Assembly: GCF_041912895.1 (NCBI RefSeq) | Contig: NZ_JAYSGI010000002.1 | Location: 186,001-250,000, forward strand | DNA length: 64,000 nucleotides | Source: Pelagerythrobacter sp041912895 | GTDB taxonomy: Bacteria; Pseudomonadota; Alphaproteobacteria; Sphingomonadales; Sphingomonadaceae | Direction: 5' to 3' | Shown: positions 35,837-45,075 of the stretch, piece by piece | Position numbering within the stretch: position 1 is the first letter of the stretch | Layout of the letters: the number at the start of each line of letters is the position of its first letter | Program-made: the position numbers and the translations under genes | The notes under the pieces: generated by a model | What the model was told of the DNA's origin: nothing | Seen by the model: only the letters and a program-made list of their open reading frames with translations | Databases searched by the model: none

Positions 35837-36080
35837 TTTTTGTTTTTCGCACGCCCATCCGGGCGCGCGTCCTCGGCGCTATTCCCTCCGCTACGCTACG
35901 AGGCGCCTGCGGGCGGGCCGTCGCCCTTGCGGTCCGCTAGTCGCGGACCGGATTTCGCCCGACAGCCATGGCTTGGAAGAGCCCGGTCGGCGACCAGCCG
36001 ACCGCAAGCGCGAACGCGCGCCCGCAGGGCCGTCAGGCCCGAGGATATCGCGAGCGCGGATGCGCTTGCGCCAACAAAAA
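35837..36080 (-). repeat. structured inverted-arm repeat, copy B
   Basis: A 244-bp element between two convergent genes, the reverse complement of copy A at 26356-26646. It begins TTTTTGTTTTTCGC and ends GCCAACAAAAA. The longest stretch shared with copy A runs about 47 bases without a difference, from CCCTGCGGGCGCGCG to GTCGCCGACCGG when read on the minus strand. The ATCC-loop hairpins have stems CGCCC/GGGCG and GCGC/GCGC, different from those in copy A but still paired. The central CCATGG palindrome is present. The whole gap 35833-36111 holds no gene; the element could work as a terminator for both convergent genes. Confidence 0.85.
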
Positions 36081-36111
36081 CTCCTCTTTCCCCCGGCGCT
36101 ACTTCCCCCTT

Positions 36112-37404
36112 CTACTCCCCGCTCACGATCAGCTTGTCGATCTTGCGCCCGTCCATATCGACCACCTCGAAGCGCCAACCCTGGTCGGTGAAGCTCTCGC
36201 CTTCGGTCGGGAGGTTCTTGAGGACCGAGAGCACGTAGCCGGCGACGGTCGCGAATTCGCGGTCTTCGGGGTATTCGATACCAAGCCGCTCGGCGAGATC
36301 GTCCGCCGCCAGCGCCCCGGAGACGAGCAGCGAGCCGTCGGCGCGCTCGATGATGCCAGGCTGTTCGCCCTGGTCCTGATCGCTGGCGAACTGGCCGGCG
36401 ATCGCGATCAGCAGGTCGGCGGGGGTCACGATCCCGTCCAGGTGGCCGTATTCGTCGTGCACCATCGCCATCGCGACTTCGGCCTGCTGGAGCACGCGCA
36501 GCGCGTCCATCGCGTCGAGCTGGTCGGGCACCACCTCCGCCTTGCGCATGATCGCGCGCGGCGACACCGCCTCGCCCGCGACCATTCGCGCCAGCACTTC
36601 GCGCACCTTGACCACGCCGACGATCCGGTCGGACGAGCCTTCCGCCACCGGCAGCAGCGAATGCGGGCTCGCCTCGATCGCGGCGCGGATCGCGGCCTCG
36701 TCGGCATCGGCATCGACCCAGTCGAGTTCGGTGCGCGGAGTCATCACGTCGCGCACCGGCTTGTCCGCCAGCCGGACCACGCCGGCGAGGATCTGGTGCT
36801 GATCGACCTCGATCACGCCCGAGCGGGTCGCTTCGGCGAAGATCATGTGCAGCTCCTCCGCCGTCACGCTCGACTGGCCGGCCGGACGCACGCCGAGCAG
36901 GCGGATGAGCAGGCCCGACGAGGTGTTGAGCAGCCACACCAGCGGCGCGGCGACGCGCGACAGGAGCGCCATCGGGCGCGCCATCACCAGCGAGATCGGC
37001 ACCGCGGCACGCAGCGCGACCTGCTTGGGCACGAGCTCGCCCACCACGAGATTGAAATAGGTCGTCAGCGCGATGACGAGGACAAAGCCGGCCTCACCCG
37101 CCCATGCGGTGGGCAGACCCAGCGCGGCAAGCCGTTCGCCCACCGGACCGCCGAGGCTCGCGCCCGAATAGGCGCCCGCGATGATCCCGACCAGCGTGAT
37201 GCCGATCTGCACGGTCGAAAGGAACTTGCCCGGATCGGCGGCGAGCGCGAGCGCGGTGGCGGCAGCGCTGCTGCCCTTGTCCGCCGCGCCCTTGAGGCGC
37301 GCGGTGCGGGCGGAGACGATCGCCAGCTCGGACATCGCGAAAATGCCGTTGAGCACGATCAGCCCGGCGATGATGAACAGGTCTGTCCAGGGAAAGGGTG
37401 TCAC
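36112..37404 (-). CDS. hemolysin family CNNM/CorC-type membrane protein
   Basis: A 430-residue protein: an N-terminal DUF21/CNNM membrane domain with four helices (residues 1 to about 165, with VGELVPKQVALR), a CBS-domain pair (about 195-330, with VMTPRTELDWV and DGIVTPADLL), and a C-terminal CorC_HlyC domain (about 350-428). The family is linked to magnesium or cobalt efflux and is often called hemolysin for historical reasons. It starts at ATG 37404 and is convergent with the DUF3035 gene across repeat copy B. Confidence 0.93.
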   Translation of the reverse strand: MTPFPWTDLFIIAGLIVLNGIFAMSELAIVSARTARLKGAADKGSSAAATALALAADPGKFLSTVQIGITLVGIIAGAYSGASLGGPVGERLAALGLPTAWAGEAGFVLVIALTTYFNLVVGELVPKQVALRAAVPISLVMARPMALLSRVAAPLVWLLNTSSGLLIRLLGVRPAGQSSVTAEELHMIFAEATRSGVIEVDQHQILAGVVRLADKPVRDVMTPRTELDWVDADADEAAIRAAIEASPHSLLPVAEGSSDRIVGVVKVREVLARMVAGEAVSPRAIMRKAEVVPDQLDAMDALRVLQQAEVAMAMVHDEYGHLDGIVTPADLLIAIAGQFASDQDQGEQPGIIERADGSLLVSGALAADDLAERLGIEYPEDREFATVAGYVLSVLKNLPTEGESFTDQGWRFEVVDMDGRKIDKLIVSGE

Positions 37405-37546
37405 GCGATCCCGCTAGCACAAATGTGCGCGCGCGCCAGCCTGCGAGGGAACGCGCCGGGCCGGAAGGTGTTTACGCAATCGAGGCGCAGGTGGGCGCGC
37501 CCGGCCCGCAATGTGGGCGAAATGTTCACAAAAGAGGGGTAATCCC

Positions 37547-38236
37547 ATGAAGAAATCGAGAATGTTCATCGCCGGGTTCGCCGCAGTTTCGCTGGTGAGC
37601 GTTTCGGCCTGCGTGACCGACCCGAACACCGGCGAGCGCAAGATTTCGCGCACCGCCATCGGCGGCGTCGGCGGCGCGGCCGCGGGCGCGCTGCTCGGCG
37701 GTCTGATCGGCGGCAAGACCGGGCGCATCATCGGCGCGGTCGGCGGCGGCGCCGTGGGCGGCGTGGTCGGCTACAAGATGGACCAGCAGATCAAGGAACT
37801 GCGCGAATCGACCGCCGGTTCGGGGGTCGACGTCAGCGAAGTGGATGGCGGCGATGCGATCCTCGTCAACCTGCCCGACGGGGTGACGTTCGACGTCGGC
37901 AGCGCTACGCTCAAGCCGGCGTTCCGCACCACGCTCGACAATGTTTCGGCGAGCCTCCAGCAATACCCGAACAGCCTGATCGACGTGTACGGCCACACCG
38001 ATTCGACCGGTTCGGATTCGTTCAACCAGGGCCTGTCGGAACGGCGCGCGCAGACCGTTTCCAACTACATCACCAGCCGCGGCGTCAATTCGGCGCGCAT
38101 CCGCTGGCAGGGCTTCGGCGAAACGATGCCGGTGGCCGACAATTCGAGCGAGGAAGGCCGTCGCCTCAATCGCCGGGTCGAGATCAAGATCATTCCGCTC
38201 ACGCAGGCGGAGATCGACGCGGCCCGCAACCAGTAA
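37547..38236 (+). CDS. OmpA-family lipoprotein, YiaD-like
   Basis: A 229-residue outer-membrane protein: lipobox-like signal (SVSACV near residue 21), a glycine-zipper domain (about 35-80, many GG and GxxxG pairs such as GGAAAGALLGG) and a C-terminal OmpA peptidoglycan-binding domain (about 105-220, YGHTDSTGS, NQGLSERRAQ, LNRRVEIKI). ATG at 37547 has AGAGGGG upstream. A strong terminator follows, so it is probably monocistronic. Confidence 0.94.
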   Translation: MKKSRMFIAGFAAVSLVSVSACVTDPNTGERKISRTAIGGVGGAAAGALLGGLIGGKTGRIIGAVGGGAVGGVVGYKMDQQIKELRESTAGSGVDVSEVDGGDAILVNLPDGVTFDVGSATLKPAFRTTLDNVSASLQQYPNSLIDVYGHTDSTGSDSFNQGLSERRAQTVSNYITSRGVNSARIRWQGFGETMPVADNSSEEGRRLNRRVEIKIIPLTQAEIDAARNQ

Positions 38237-38270
38237 CGCGTTCACCGCTTCCGCACAGCGAGCGGAGAGA

Positions 38271-38300
38271 GGGGCCGGTCTTCGGATCGGCCCCTTTTTT
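38271..38300 (+). terminator. intrinsic terminator with UUCG tetraloop
   Basis: A 10-bp stem (GGGGCCGGTC with GATCGGCCCC, one G-T pair) closed by a TTCG tetraloop and followed by six T. It ends the OmpA-family gene. Its T-run overlaps the stop codon of the convergent phosphatase gene. Confidence 0.93.
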
Positions 38301-39087
38301 ACGCCTGCTTTCGCGTCAGGGCGCGCGCCCGGTCGGCGAGCCTATCCACTGCGGCGGCGTGGATGCCCGGCGCGCTGACCAGCAGGCCGAAGGCGCGCGG
38401 ATCGCGCTTGTTGTAGTTGAGCGGTGCGCCGAAGGCATCGGTGACCGCGGCCCCGGCCTCGCGCGCGATCAACGCCGCCGCAGCGATATCCCACTCGTAG
38501 CCCCAGCGCAGCGTGGCGAGCAGGTCCGCCTCGTCCGCCGCGACCATCGCCGCGCGCAGGGCGATCGAATTGGGCTTGGCCACCGTGGTGAGGTCGCGAT
38601 CTTCCTTCGGCAGCGAATCGGCGGGCACGCGCGCACCGGAGAAGTCCATGCGACGCGAAGCGGCAAGCCGCGCGCCGTTGCGCCACGATCCCTGCCCCGA
38701 GACGCCAATCCACTCCTCCTCGCGCGCGGGCGCGGCGAGCATGCCGATCAGCGGCCGCCCTTCGCTGATGAGCGCGACCGAGACCGCCCAGCCCGCGCGT
38801 CCGCGGATGAAATCGCGCGTGCCGTCGATCGGATCGACCAGCCAGATCAGCCCTCGTGCGAGTCGCGCGGGATCGTCCGCGGTCTCCTCCGACAGCCACC
38901 CCGCCGAAGGGAGCAACCGCGCCAGCTCGCGCCGCAGGAAGGCGTCGACCGCCAGATCGGCGGCGCAGACCGGGTTGCCGGGCGACTTCTCCCAGCTTTC
39001 CACCACATGGCCTGCGCCGGGCCAGGCGCCGAGCGCTATCCTCCCAGCTTCGCGGACGATTTCCTCAAGGCGCAAACGGTCGAGCAT
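38299..39087 (-). CDS. inositol monophosphatase family protein (CysQ-like)
   Basis: A 262-residue Mg-dependent phosphatase of the IMPase/CysQ superfamily, with GWLSEET and LVDPIDGTRDFIRG metal sites and the second aspartate in YEWDIAAAALIAREAGA. It is closer in length and motifs to 3'(2'),5'-bisphosphate nucleotidases than the shorter cysQ in the sulfate operon (10771-11508), so the genome has at least two members and the division of labour is unknown. It is convergent with the OmpA gene, and its stop lies in that gene's terminator. Confidence 0.88.
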   Translation of the reverse strand: MLDRLRLEEIVREAGRIALGAWPGAGHVVESWEKSPGNPVCAADLAVDAFLRRELARLLPSAGWLSEETADDPARLARGLIWLVDPIDGTRDFIRGRAGWAVSVALISEGRPLIGMLAAPAREEEWIGVSGQGSWRNGARLAASRRMDFSGARVPADSLPKEDRDLTTVAKPNSIALRAAMVAADEADLLATLRWGYEWDIAAAALIAREAGAAVTDAFGAPLNYNKRDPRAFGLLVSAPGIHAAAVDRLADRARALTRKQA

Positions 39088-39193
39088 GTCCGAACGCTGT
39101 TGCTAGCGGACGCGAGACTTTTCAAGCGCGCCGATCCATGCTTATGCCGCGCCGCATCATCTTTCCCACGCAGACCAACGGGACCAGCGCTCC

Positions 39194-40393
<1,200 letters not shown>

Positions 40394-40397
40394 TCGC

Positions 40398-40910
40398 CTA
40401 GGGCTGCGGGCGGCGCTGGAAGCGGAACACGAGTTCCTCGACCGCGTCGCCCTCGCCTTTCACCCGCACCGCGACCAGCAGCCCGTCTTCGCCGTCGCAT
40501 TTGTAAGTGAGGCTGGAGAAATAAGCCACGCAAGGCTCGATCGAGAGCAGGCGGAAGCGGACCATCCCGTCCTTCTCCTCCCACCCGGTCAGATCGGGAT
40601 CGAAGTGCTTGAGCTTGAGCACGAGGCTGCCCTCTTCCTCGGCCATGTACATGTGCTCGGTGAACATCAGCCCGCCTTCGGGCTTCTCCTGCACGAACAG
40701 CCCGACCATCGTGTCGCCAGACGGCGGCAGCCAAACCTCGGCCGCCTCTGCACCGTCGATCCCCGTGCCGACCCAGTCGCCGATGAGCCACGCCGCGTCT
40801 GCGATCGACGCGGGCGGCGGCACGTGTCCTTCCGGCGCGACGCGGGTTTCCTGCCCGGCAAGCGGGGCGGCCAGCAACGCGGCCAGCGTGACAATCGCAC
40901 ATCGAAGCAT
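40398..40910 (-). CDS. DUF6265-like secreted protein
   Basis: A 170-residue protein with a signal peptide (RCAIVTLAALLAAPLAGQ). The mature part has the pattern DAAWLIGDWVGTG, AEVWLPPSGDTMVGLF, HMYMAEEEGSLVLKLKHFDP typical of DUF6265 proteins, a lipocalin-like beta structure of unknown function. ATG at 40910 has AAGGAGAG at good spacing; earlier starts add poorly supported residues. It is convergent with sucC (four-base gap). Confidence 0.85.
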   Translation of the reverse strand: MLRCAIVTLAALLAAPLAGQETRVAPEGHVPPPASIADAAWLIGDWVGTGIDGAEAAEVWLPPSGDTMVGLFVQEKPEGGLMFTEHMYMAEEEGSLVLKLKHFDPDLTGWEEKDGMVRFRLLSIEPCVAYFSSLTYKCDGEDGLLVAVRVKGEGDAVEELVFRFQRRPQP

Positions 40911-41048
40911 GAATGAACTCTCCTTCATGCGACCAAAGCCGAAATACCCCCACGGCGATGCCGCGTAAAGCGATCGAGGCTTGACCCGGAGAGTGCGGAA
41001 CGCGAGGGATGGCGCGCAGTTTTGACCATGAGAGCGAGTCCCCTTCAC

Positions 41049-41066
41049 TTGACGTTTACGTAAACG
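41049..41066 (+). promoter_or_regulatory. TTGACG plus CGTTTACGTAAACG palindrome before etfBA
   Basis: A perfect 14-base palindrome CGTTTACGTAAACG at 41053-41066 overlaps a -35-like TTGACG at 41049-41054, about 44-57 bases upstream of the etfB start. Its shape resembles operators proposed for fatty-acid or branched-chain amino-acid catabolism regulators (for example LiuR of the MerR family) in proteobacteria. That fits electron-transfer flavoprotein, which serves acyl-CoA dehydrogenases. Regulator identity is inferred; no regulator gene is adjacent. Confidence 0.5.
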
Positions 41067-41109
41067 CGAGTTAGGCGGACGCCGCGCAATTCGAGAGGAA
41101 GGACCACCC

Positions 41110-41856
41110 ATGAAGATCCTCGTCCCCGTCAAGCGGGTGATCGACTACAACGTGAAGCCCCGCGTCAAGGCGGACGGCTCCGGCGTCGATCTCGCCAACG
41201 TGAAGATGAGCATGAACCCGTTCGACGAGATCGCGGTCGAGGAAGCGCTGCGGATCAAGGAAGCGGGCAAGGCCGAGGAAGTGATCGCGGTCAGCGTGGG
41301 TCCGGCCAAGGCGACCGAAACGCTGCGCACCGCGCTCGCAATGGGCGCCGATCGCGCGATCCTGGTGCAGTCGGACGACGAAGTGGAGCCGCTCGCGGTC
41401 GCGAAGATCCTCAAGGCGATCTACGACGAGGAGCAGCCGGGCCTGGTGATCCTCGGCAAGCAGGCGATCGACGACGATTCGAACCAGGCCGGCCAGATGC
41501 TCGCCGCGCTCACCGGGCGCCCGCAGGGCACTTTCGCCAACACCGTCGAGCTCGACGGCGAGAGCGTGACGGTGAAGCGCGAGATCGACGGCGGGCTCGA
41601 GACGGTGAAGCTCACGCTGCCCGCGATCGTCACCACCGATCTGCGCCTGAACGAGCCGCGTTACGCCAGCCTGCCGAACATCATGAAGGCCAAGTCCAAG
41701 CCGCTCGATACCAAGAGCCCGGCGGACTACGGCGTCGACACCGCGCCGCGCCTGAAAACCACCAAGGTCGCCGAGCCGCCGGTGCGCCAGGCGGGCGTGA
41801 AGGTCGCCGACGTCGACGAACTGGTCGCCAAGATCAAGGCGCTCGGGATCGCCTGA
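41110..41856 (+). CDS. etfB: electron transfer flavoprotein subunit beta
   Basis: A 248-residue ETF beta chain, which binds AMP and part of the FAD-binding site and takes electrons from acyl-CoA dehydrogenases. It starts MKILVPVKRVIDYNVKPRVK and shows ILGKQAIDDDSNQAGQMLA and LRLNEPRYASLPNIMKAKSK. ATG at 41110 follows GAGAGGAAGGA. First gene of etfBA, 37 bases before etfA. Confidence 0.97.
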   Translation: MKILVPVKRVIDYNVKPRVKADGSGVDLANVKMSMNPFDEIAVEEALRIKEAGKAEEVIAVSVGPAKATETLRTALAMGADRAILVQSDDEVEPLAVAKILKAIYDEEQPGLVILGKQAIDDDSNQAGQMLAALTGRPQGTFANTVELDGESVTVKREIDGGLETVKLTLPAIVTTDLRLNEPRYASLPNIMKAKSKPLDTKSPADYGVDTAPRLKTTKVAEPPVRQAGVKVADVDELVAKIKALGIA

Positions 41857-41893
41857 GCCCTCACCGCAAGCACGAATCTACAAGGACACAGCC

Positions 41894-42823
41894 ATGAAAA
41901 CCCTGGTTCTGGTCGAACACGACAACGCTTCGGTGAAGGACGCCACGCTGAGCGCTGTCACCGCCGCTTCCAAGCTCGGCGAAGTGCACCTGCTGGTGGC
42001 CGGTAGCGGCTGCGCGGCGGTCGCCGATGCGGCGGCGAAGATCGAAGGCGTCGGCAAGGTCCACCTGGCCGACGATGCCGCCTACGAGCACCAGCTGGCC
42101 GAGAACGTCGCGCCGCTTGCCGCCAAGCTGATGGAGACGCACGACGCATTCCTGGCGCCTGCGACCACCACCGGCAAGAACGTCGCCCCGCGCGTTGCCG
42201 CGCTGCTCGACGTGATGCAGATCTCCGAGATCATGAGCGTGGAAGGCGACAAGACCTTCACCCGCCCGATCTACGCCGGCAACGCGATCGCCACGGTTGA
42301 ATCGAGCGATGCGAAGCTGGTCGTCACCGTGCGCGGCACCGCGTTCGACAAGGCATCCGCCGAGGGCGGCAGCGGCACCGTGGAGGCCGTCTCGGGCGAC
42401 GGCGATGCGGGCATCTCCAGCTTCGTCGGGCAGGAACTCGCCAAGAGCGAGCGCCCCGAACTGACCAGCGCCAAGGTTATCGTCTCGGGCGGGCGGGCGC
42501 TCAAGGACGCCGACACTTTCCAGGAATACATCATGCCGCTCGCCGACAAGCTCGGCGCGGGCGTCGGCGCGAGCCGCGCGGCGGTGGACGCGGGCTACGT
42601 GCCCAACGACTTCCAGGTCGGCCAGACGGGCAAGATCGTCGCCCCCGAAGTGTACATCGCGATCGGCATTTCCGGCGCGATCCAGCACCTCGCCGGCATG
42701 AAGGATTCCAAGACCATCATCGCCATCAACAAGGACGAGGACGCCCCGATCTTCCAGGTCGCGGACGTCGGCCTGGTGGGCGACCTGTTCAAGGTCGTGC
42801 CGGAGCTGACCGAGAAGCTGTAA
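41894..42823 (+). CDS. etfA: electron transfer flavoprotein subunit alpha
   Basis: A 309-residue ETF alpha chain with the C-terminal FAD domain: SGGRALKDADTF, GASRAAVDAGYV, QVGQTGKIVAPEVYIAIGISGAIQH given in parts (QVGQTGKIVAPEVY and GISGAIQHLAGM), and INKDEDAPIFQVADVGLVGD. It passes electrons to ETF:ubiquinone oxidoreductase, which is not in the window. ATG at 41894 follows AAGGA. Confidence 0.97.
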   Translation: MKTLVLVEHDNASVKDATLSAVTAASKLGEVHLLVAGSGCAAVADAAAKIEGVGKVHLADDAAYEHQLAENVAPLAAKLMETHDAFLAPATTTGKNVAPRVAALLDVMQISEIMSVEGDKTFTRPIYAGNAIATVESSDAKLVVTVRGTAFDKASAEGGSGTVEAVSGDGDAGISSFVGQELAKSERPELTSAKVIVSGGRALKDADTFQEYIMPLADKLGAGVGASRAAVDAGYVPNDFQVGQTGKIVAPEVYIAIGISGAIQHLAGMKDSKTIIAINKDEDAPIFQVADVGLVGDLFKVVPELTEKL

Positions 42824-42880
42824 TACCCTCAGTTTACAGGCGAGTGCACGGCCGATACTCTCGAGTTGGGGGGTATCGGC

Positions 42881-43765
42881 GTGCGGGTCTGGACAATCCT
42901 GACAGTGAGTGCGTTTGCAGCGCAGGCGCAATATGTTGCAGCGGCAGACGATGCCATCGCGCTCAAGGCAAGTTCGCCGTGGAATTTGAGTTACGACGAA
43001 CAAGGTTGTGCTCTGGCGCGAAAGTTCGGCGATGGCGATCGCGCGGTGATTTCGCGTTTCAGCAAGTACGAGCCGAGCACAAGCATGGAGATCGTGCTTC
43101 TCGGCAAGATCCTCGAACCTGAAGGCTACTCGTTCGAAGCGGCGTTTATGCCCGGCGACGAACCTTACAAGCATGAAAATGCGATGTACGGCAAAGGGGA
43201 TGCAGGTACGAGCTGGCAATTCACAACGGGGCTTATCCCACACGAAGAATTCGACGAATTGATCGAGACGAAACCGGTCGATCGACATCTGATGGCTCGC
43301 CGAGAAGAAGAGCGTGCTGCACAAGTCACACAGCTCACGATAACGAAGGGTATCGGCGAGCCGGTTACGCTGGAACTGGGGGACATGGCGAAGCCGATGG
43401 CGGCCATGGACACCTGCATCGACGATTTGATCGCCAGTTGGGGTTTCGACCCTCAGGTTCAGCGAAACCTGAGCCAGCCGCCCGAACCGATCAACCGGCC
43501 AGACCGCTGGATACGCCCGATAGACTACCCCAGAAACGCCATGCGCAACGGCATTTCAGGCCAAGTTCGCTTCCGCCTGAATATAAGCGCCGACGGGGAT
43601 GTCACGGACTGCACGATTCAAAGCGCCATGTCCGATTTCTCATTTCAAGAAACGACATGCAGGCTGGTTACGGAACGGGCCAAATTCACACCCGGCCTCG
43701 ATCAGACGGGGCAGCCGGTCGCATCGTTCTGGGCGAGTACCGTCGCCTTTGTAGCCGCAAGGTAG
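42881..43765 (+). CDS. secreted protein with TonB C-terminal domain
   Basis: A 294-residue protein with a signal peptide (VWTILTVSAFAAQAQYVAA) and a C-terminal TonB-C-like domain at about residues 210-290 (YPRNAMRNGISGQVRFRLNI, DGDVTDCTIQSAMSDF, ERAKFTPGLDQTG). The middle is unassigned. Without an N-terminal membrane anchor linked to ExbB/ExbD it may not act as a classical energy transducer; similar proteins of sphingomonads are annotated energy transducer TonB. GTG at 42881 (GGGGGG upstream) is chosen; TTG at 42866 is the alternative. One counted line (43201-43260) is only 50 percent G+C, well below the neighbours, so the gene may be acquired. Confidence 0.75.
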   Translation: MRVWTILTVSAFAAQAQYVAAADDAIALKASSPWNLSYDEQGCALARKFGDGDRAVISRFSKYEPSTSMEIVLLGKILEPEGYSFEAAFMPGDEPYKHENAMYGKGDAGTSWQFTTGLIPHEEFDELIETKPVDRHLMARREEERAAQVTQLTITKGIGEPVTLELGDMAKPMAAMDTCIDDLIASWGFDPQVQRNLSQPPEPINRPDRWIRPIDYPRNAMRNGISGQVRFRLNISADGDVTDCTIQSAMSDFSFQETTCRLVTERAKFTPGLDQTGQPVASFWASTVAFVAAR

Positions 43766-43773
43766 GTTCGGCC

Positions 43774-45075
43774 TCAAAGTATGTGAACGAGCGCATGTAT
43801 CGTCACGCCGACCAGCCCGCCGACCAGCGTGCCGTTGATACGGATGAACTGGAGATCGCGGCCGACGGCGTTTTCGAGGCGGTCGGTGATCGTGCGCGCG
43901 TCCCACCGGCGTACGGTCTCTGACACGAGCTGCACGATCTGCCCGCCGTAGCGCGTCGCCACGCCCACCGCGGTGCGGCGCGCGAAACGGTTGACTTGCA
44001 TTTGGAGCCGCGGATCGCCCTGCAGCGCGGCGCCGAGCTCGGCCAGCGTGCTGCCGAACCAGCCGTCCATCGTCGAATCGGGATCGCGCGCCATCGCGAT
44101 CAGCGCGGTGCGCATCCGCTCCCACACGCCCTGCCACCAGTCGGCGACAGCGGGATTGTCGAGCAGCTCGCGCTTCATCCGCTCCACCTTCTCGCGCATC
44201 TCGGAATCGTGCTGGAGATCGTGGACCAGCTTTTCCAAGCCCTCCTCGATCTTGCCGCGCAGCGGATGGTTCGGGTCCACCAGCACTTCGGCGAGCAGCT
44301 TGTAGAGCCCGTCCAGCACCGAATTGGCGAGCCGCTCGTCGAGCCCCGTCCAGCGAAGCAACGCGTTGGCGCGTTCGTGGATCATCGCGCGGACCATTGC
44401 CTCGTTGTCCTCGAGCGTCAGGCCCGCCCAGCGCACGATCGCATCGAGCAGCGGCAGGTGCCGCTTGTCGGCGATCGCGGCACCGAGCATCTGCCCGAGC
44501 AGCGGTGCGACCTCGAGCTTGTCGAGCTGATGCTTGAGCCCGGCGCGCACCTGCCCGCCCAGCCTCTCTGGATCGAGCGATTCGAGCGCGCCGGCGAACA
44601 GCTCCGCCGCACCCGCACCGATCCGCGATTGCGCGCCGCCCGGGCCCGCCGCCGGCGGCTTGACCAAGAAATCGCCCATCGCGCGCGCGAGATTCATCGC
44701 CTGCATCCGCCGCGCGACCACCGCCGGGGTGAGGAAGTTGTCGCGCAGGAACTGCGCCATCGTGTCCGCGATGCGATCCTTGTTCTCGGGAATGATCGCG
44801 GTGTGCGGGATCGGCACGCCGAGCGGGTGACGGAAGAGCGCGGTGACCGCGAACCAGTCTGCCAGCCCGCCGACCATCGCCGCTTCGGCGAAGGCATGAA
44901 CGTAGCCCCAGGCCGGGTGCACACCGAGATACTGGCGCGAGAACAGGAACACGGCCGCCATCAGCACCAGCATCGCGGTGGCGGTCAGGCGCATGCGGCG
45001 CGCACGATCGGGTGGGAGCGGGGCGCGCCTCATCATGGGGAAACGCGCGGGCGGCGGCTGGGTTTCGCCGCTCAC
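43774..45075 (-). CDS. DUF445 membrane protein
   Basis: A protein of about 420-433 residues. Two hydrophobic segments near the N-terminus (LTATAMLVLMAAVFLFSRQY) and one at the C-terminus (INGTLVGGLVGVTIHALVHI) flank a long helical region; the conserved block AEAAMVGGLADWFAVTALFR is the DUF445 (YjiN) signature. Function unknown; the C-terminal membrane motif is typical. The start is uncertain: GTG at 45075 overlaps the stop of the RND permease (GTGA), and two ATG codons at 45036/45033 give a shorter form. None has a clear ribosome site, which favours coupling to the pump gene. Confidence 0.88.
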   Translation of the reverse strand: MSGETQPPPARFPMMRRAPLPPDRARRMRLTATAMLVLMAAVFLFSRQYLGVHPAWGYVHAFAEAAMVGGLADWFAVTALFRHPLGVPIPHTAIIPENKDRIADTMAQFLRDNFLTPAVVARRMQAMNLARAMGDFLVKPPAAGPGGAQSRIGAGAAELFAGALESLDPERLGGQVRAGLKHQLDKLEVAPLLGQMLGAAIADKRHLPLLDAIVRWAGLTLEDNEAMVRAMIHERANALLRWTGLDERLANSVLDGLYKLLAEVLVDPNHPLRGKIEEGLEKLVHDLQHDSEMREKVERMKRELLDNPAVADWWQGVWERMRTALIAMARDPDSTMDGWFGSTLAELGAALQGDPRLQMQVNRFARRTAVGVATRYGGQIVQLVSETVRRWDARTITDRLENAVGRDLQFIRINGTLVGGLVGVTIHALVHIL

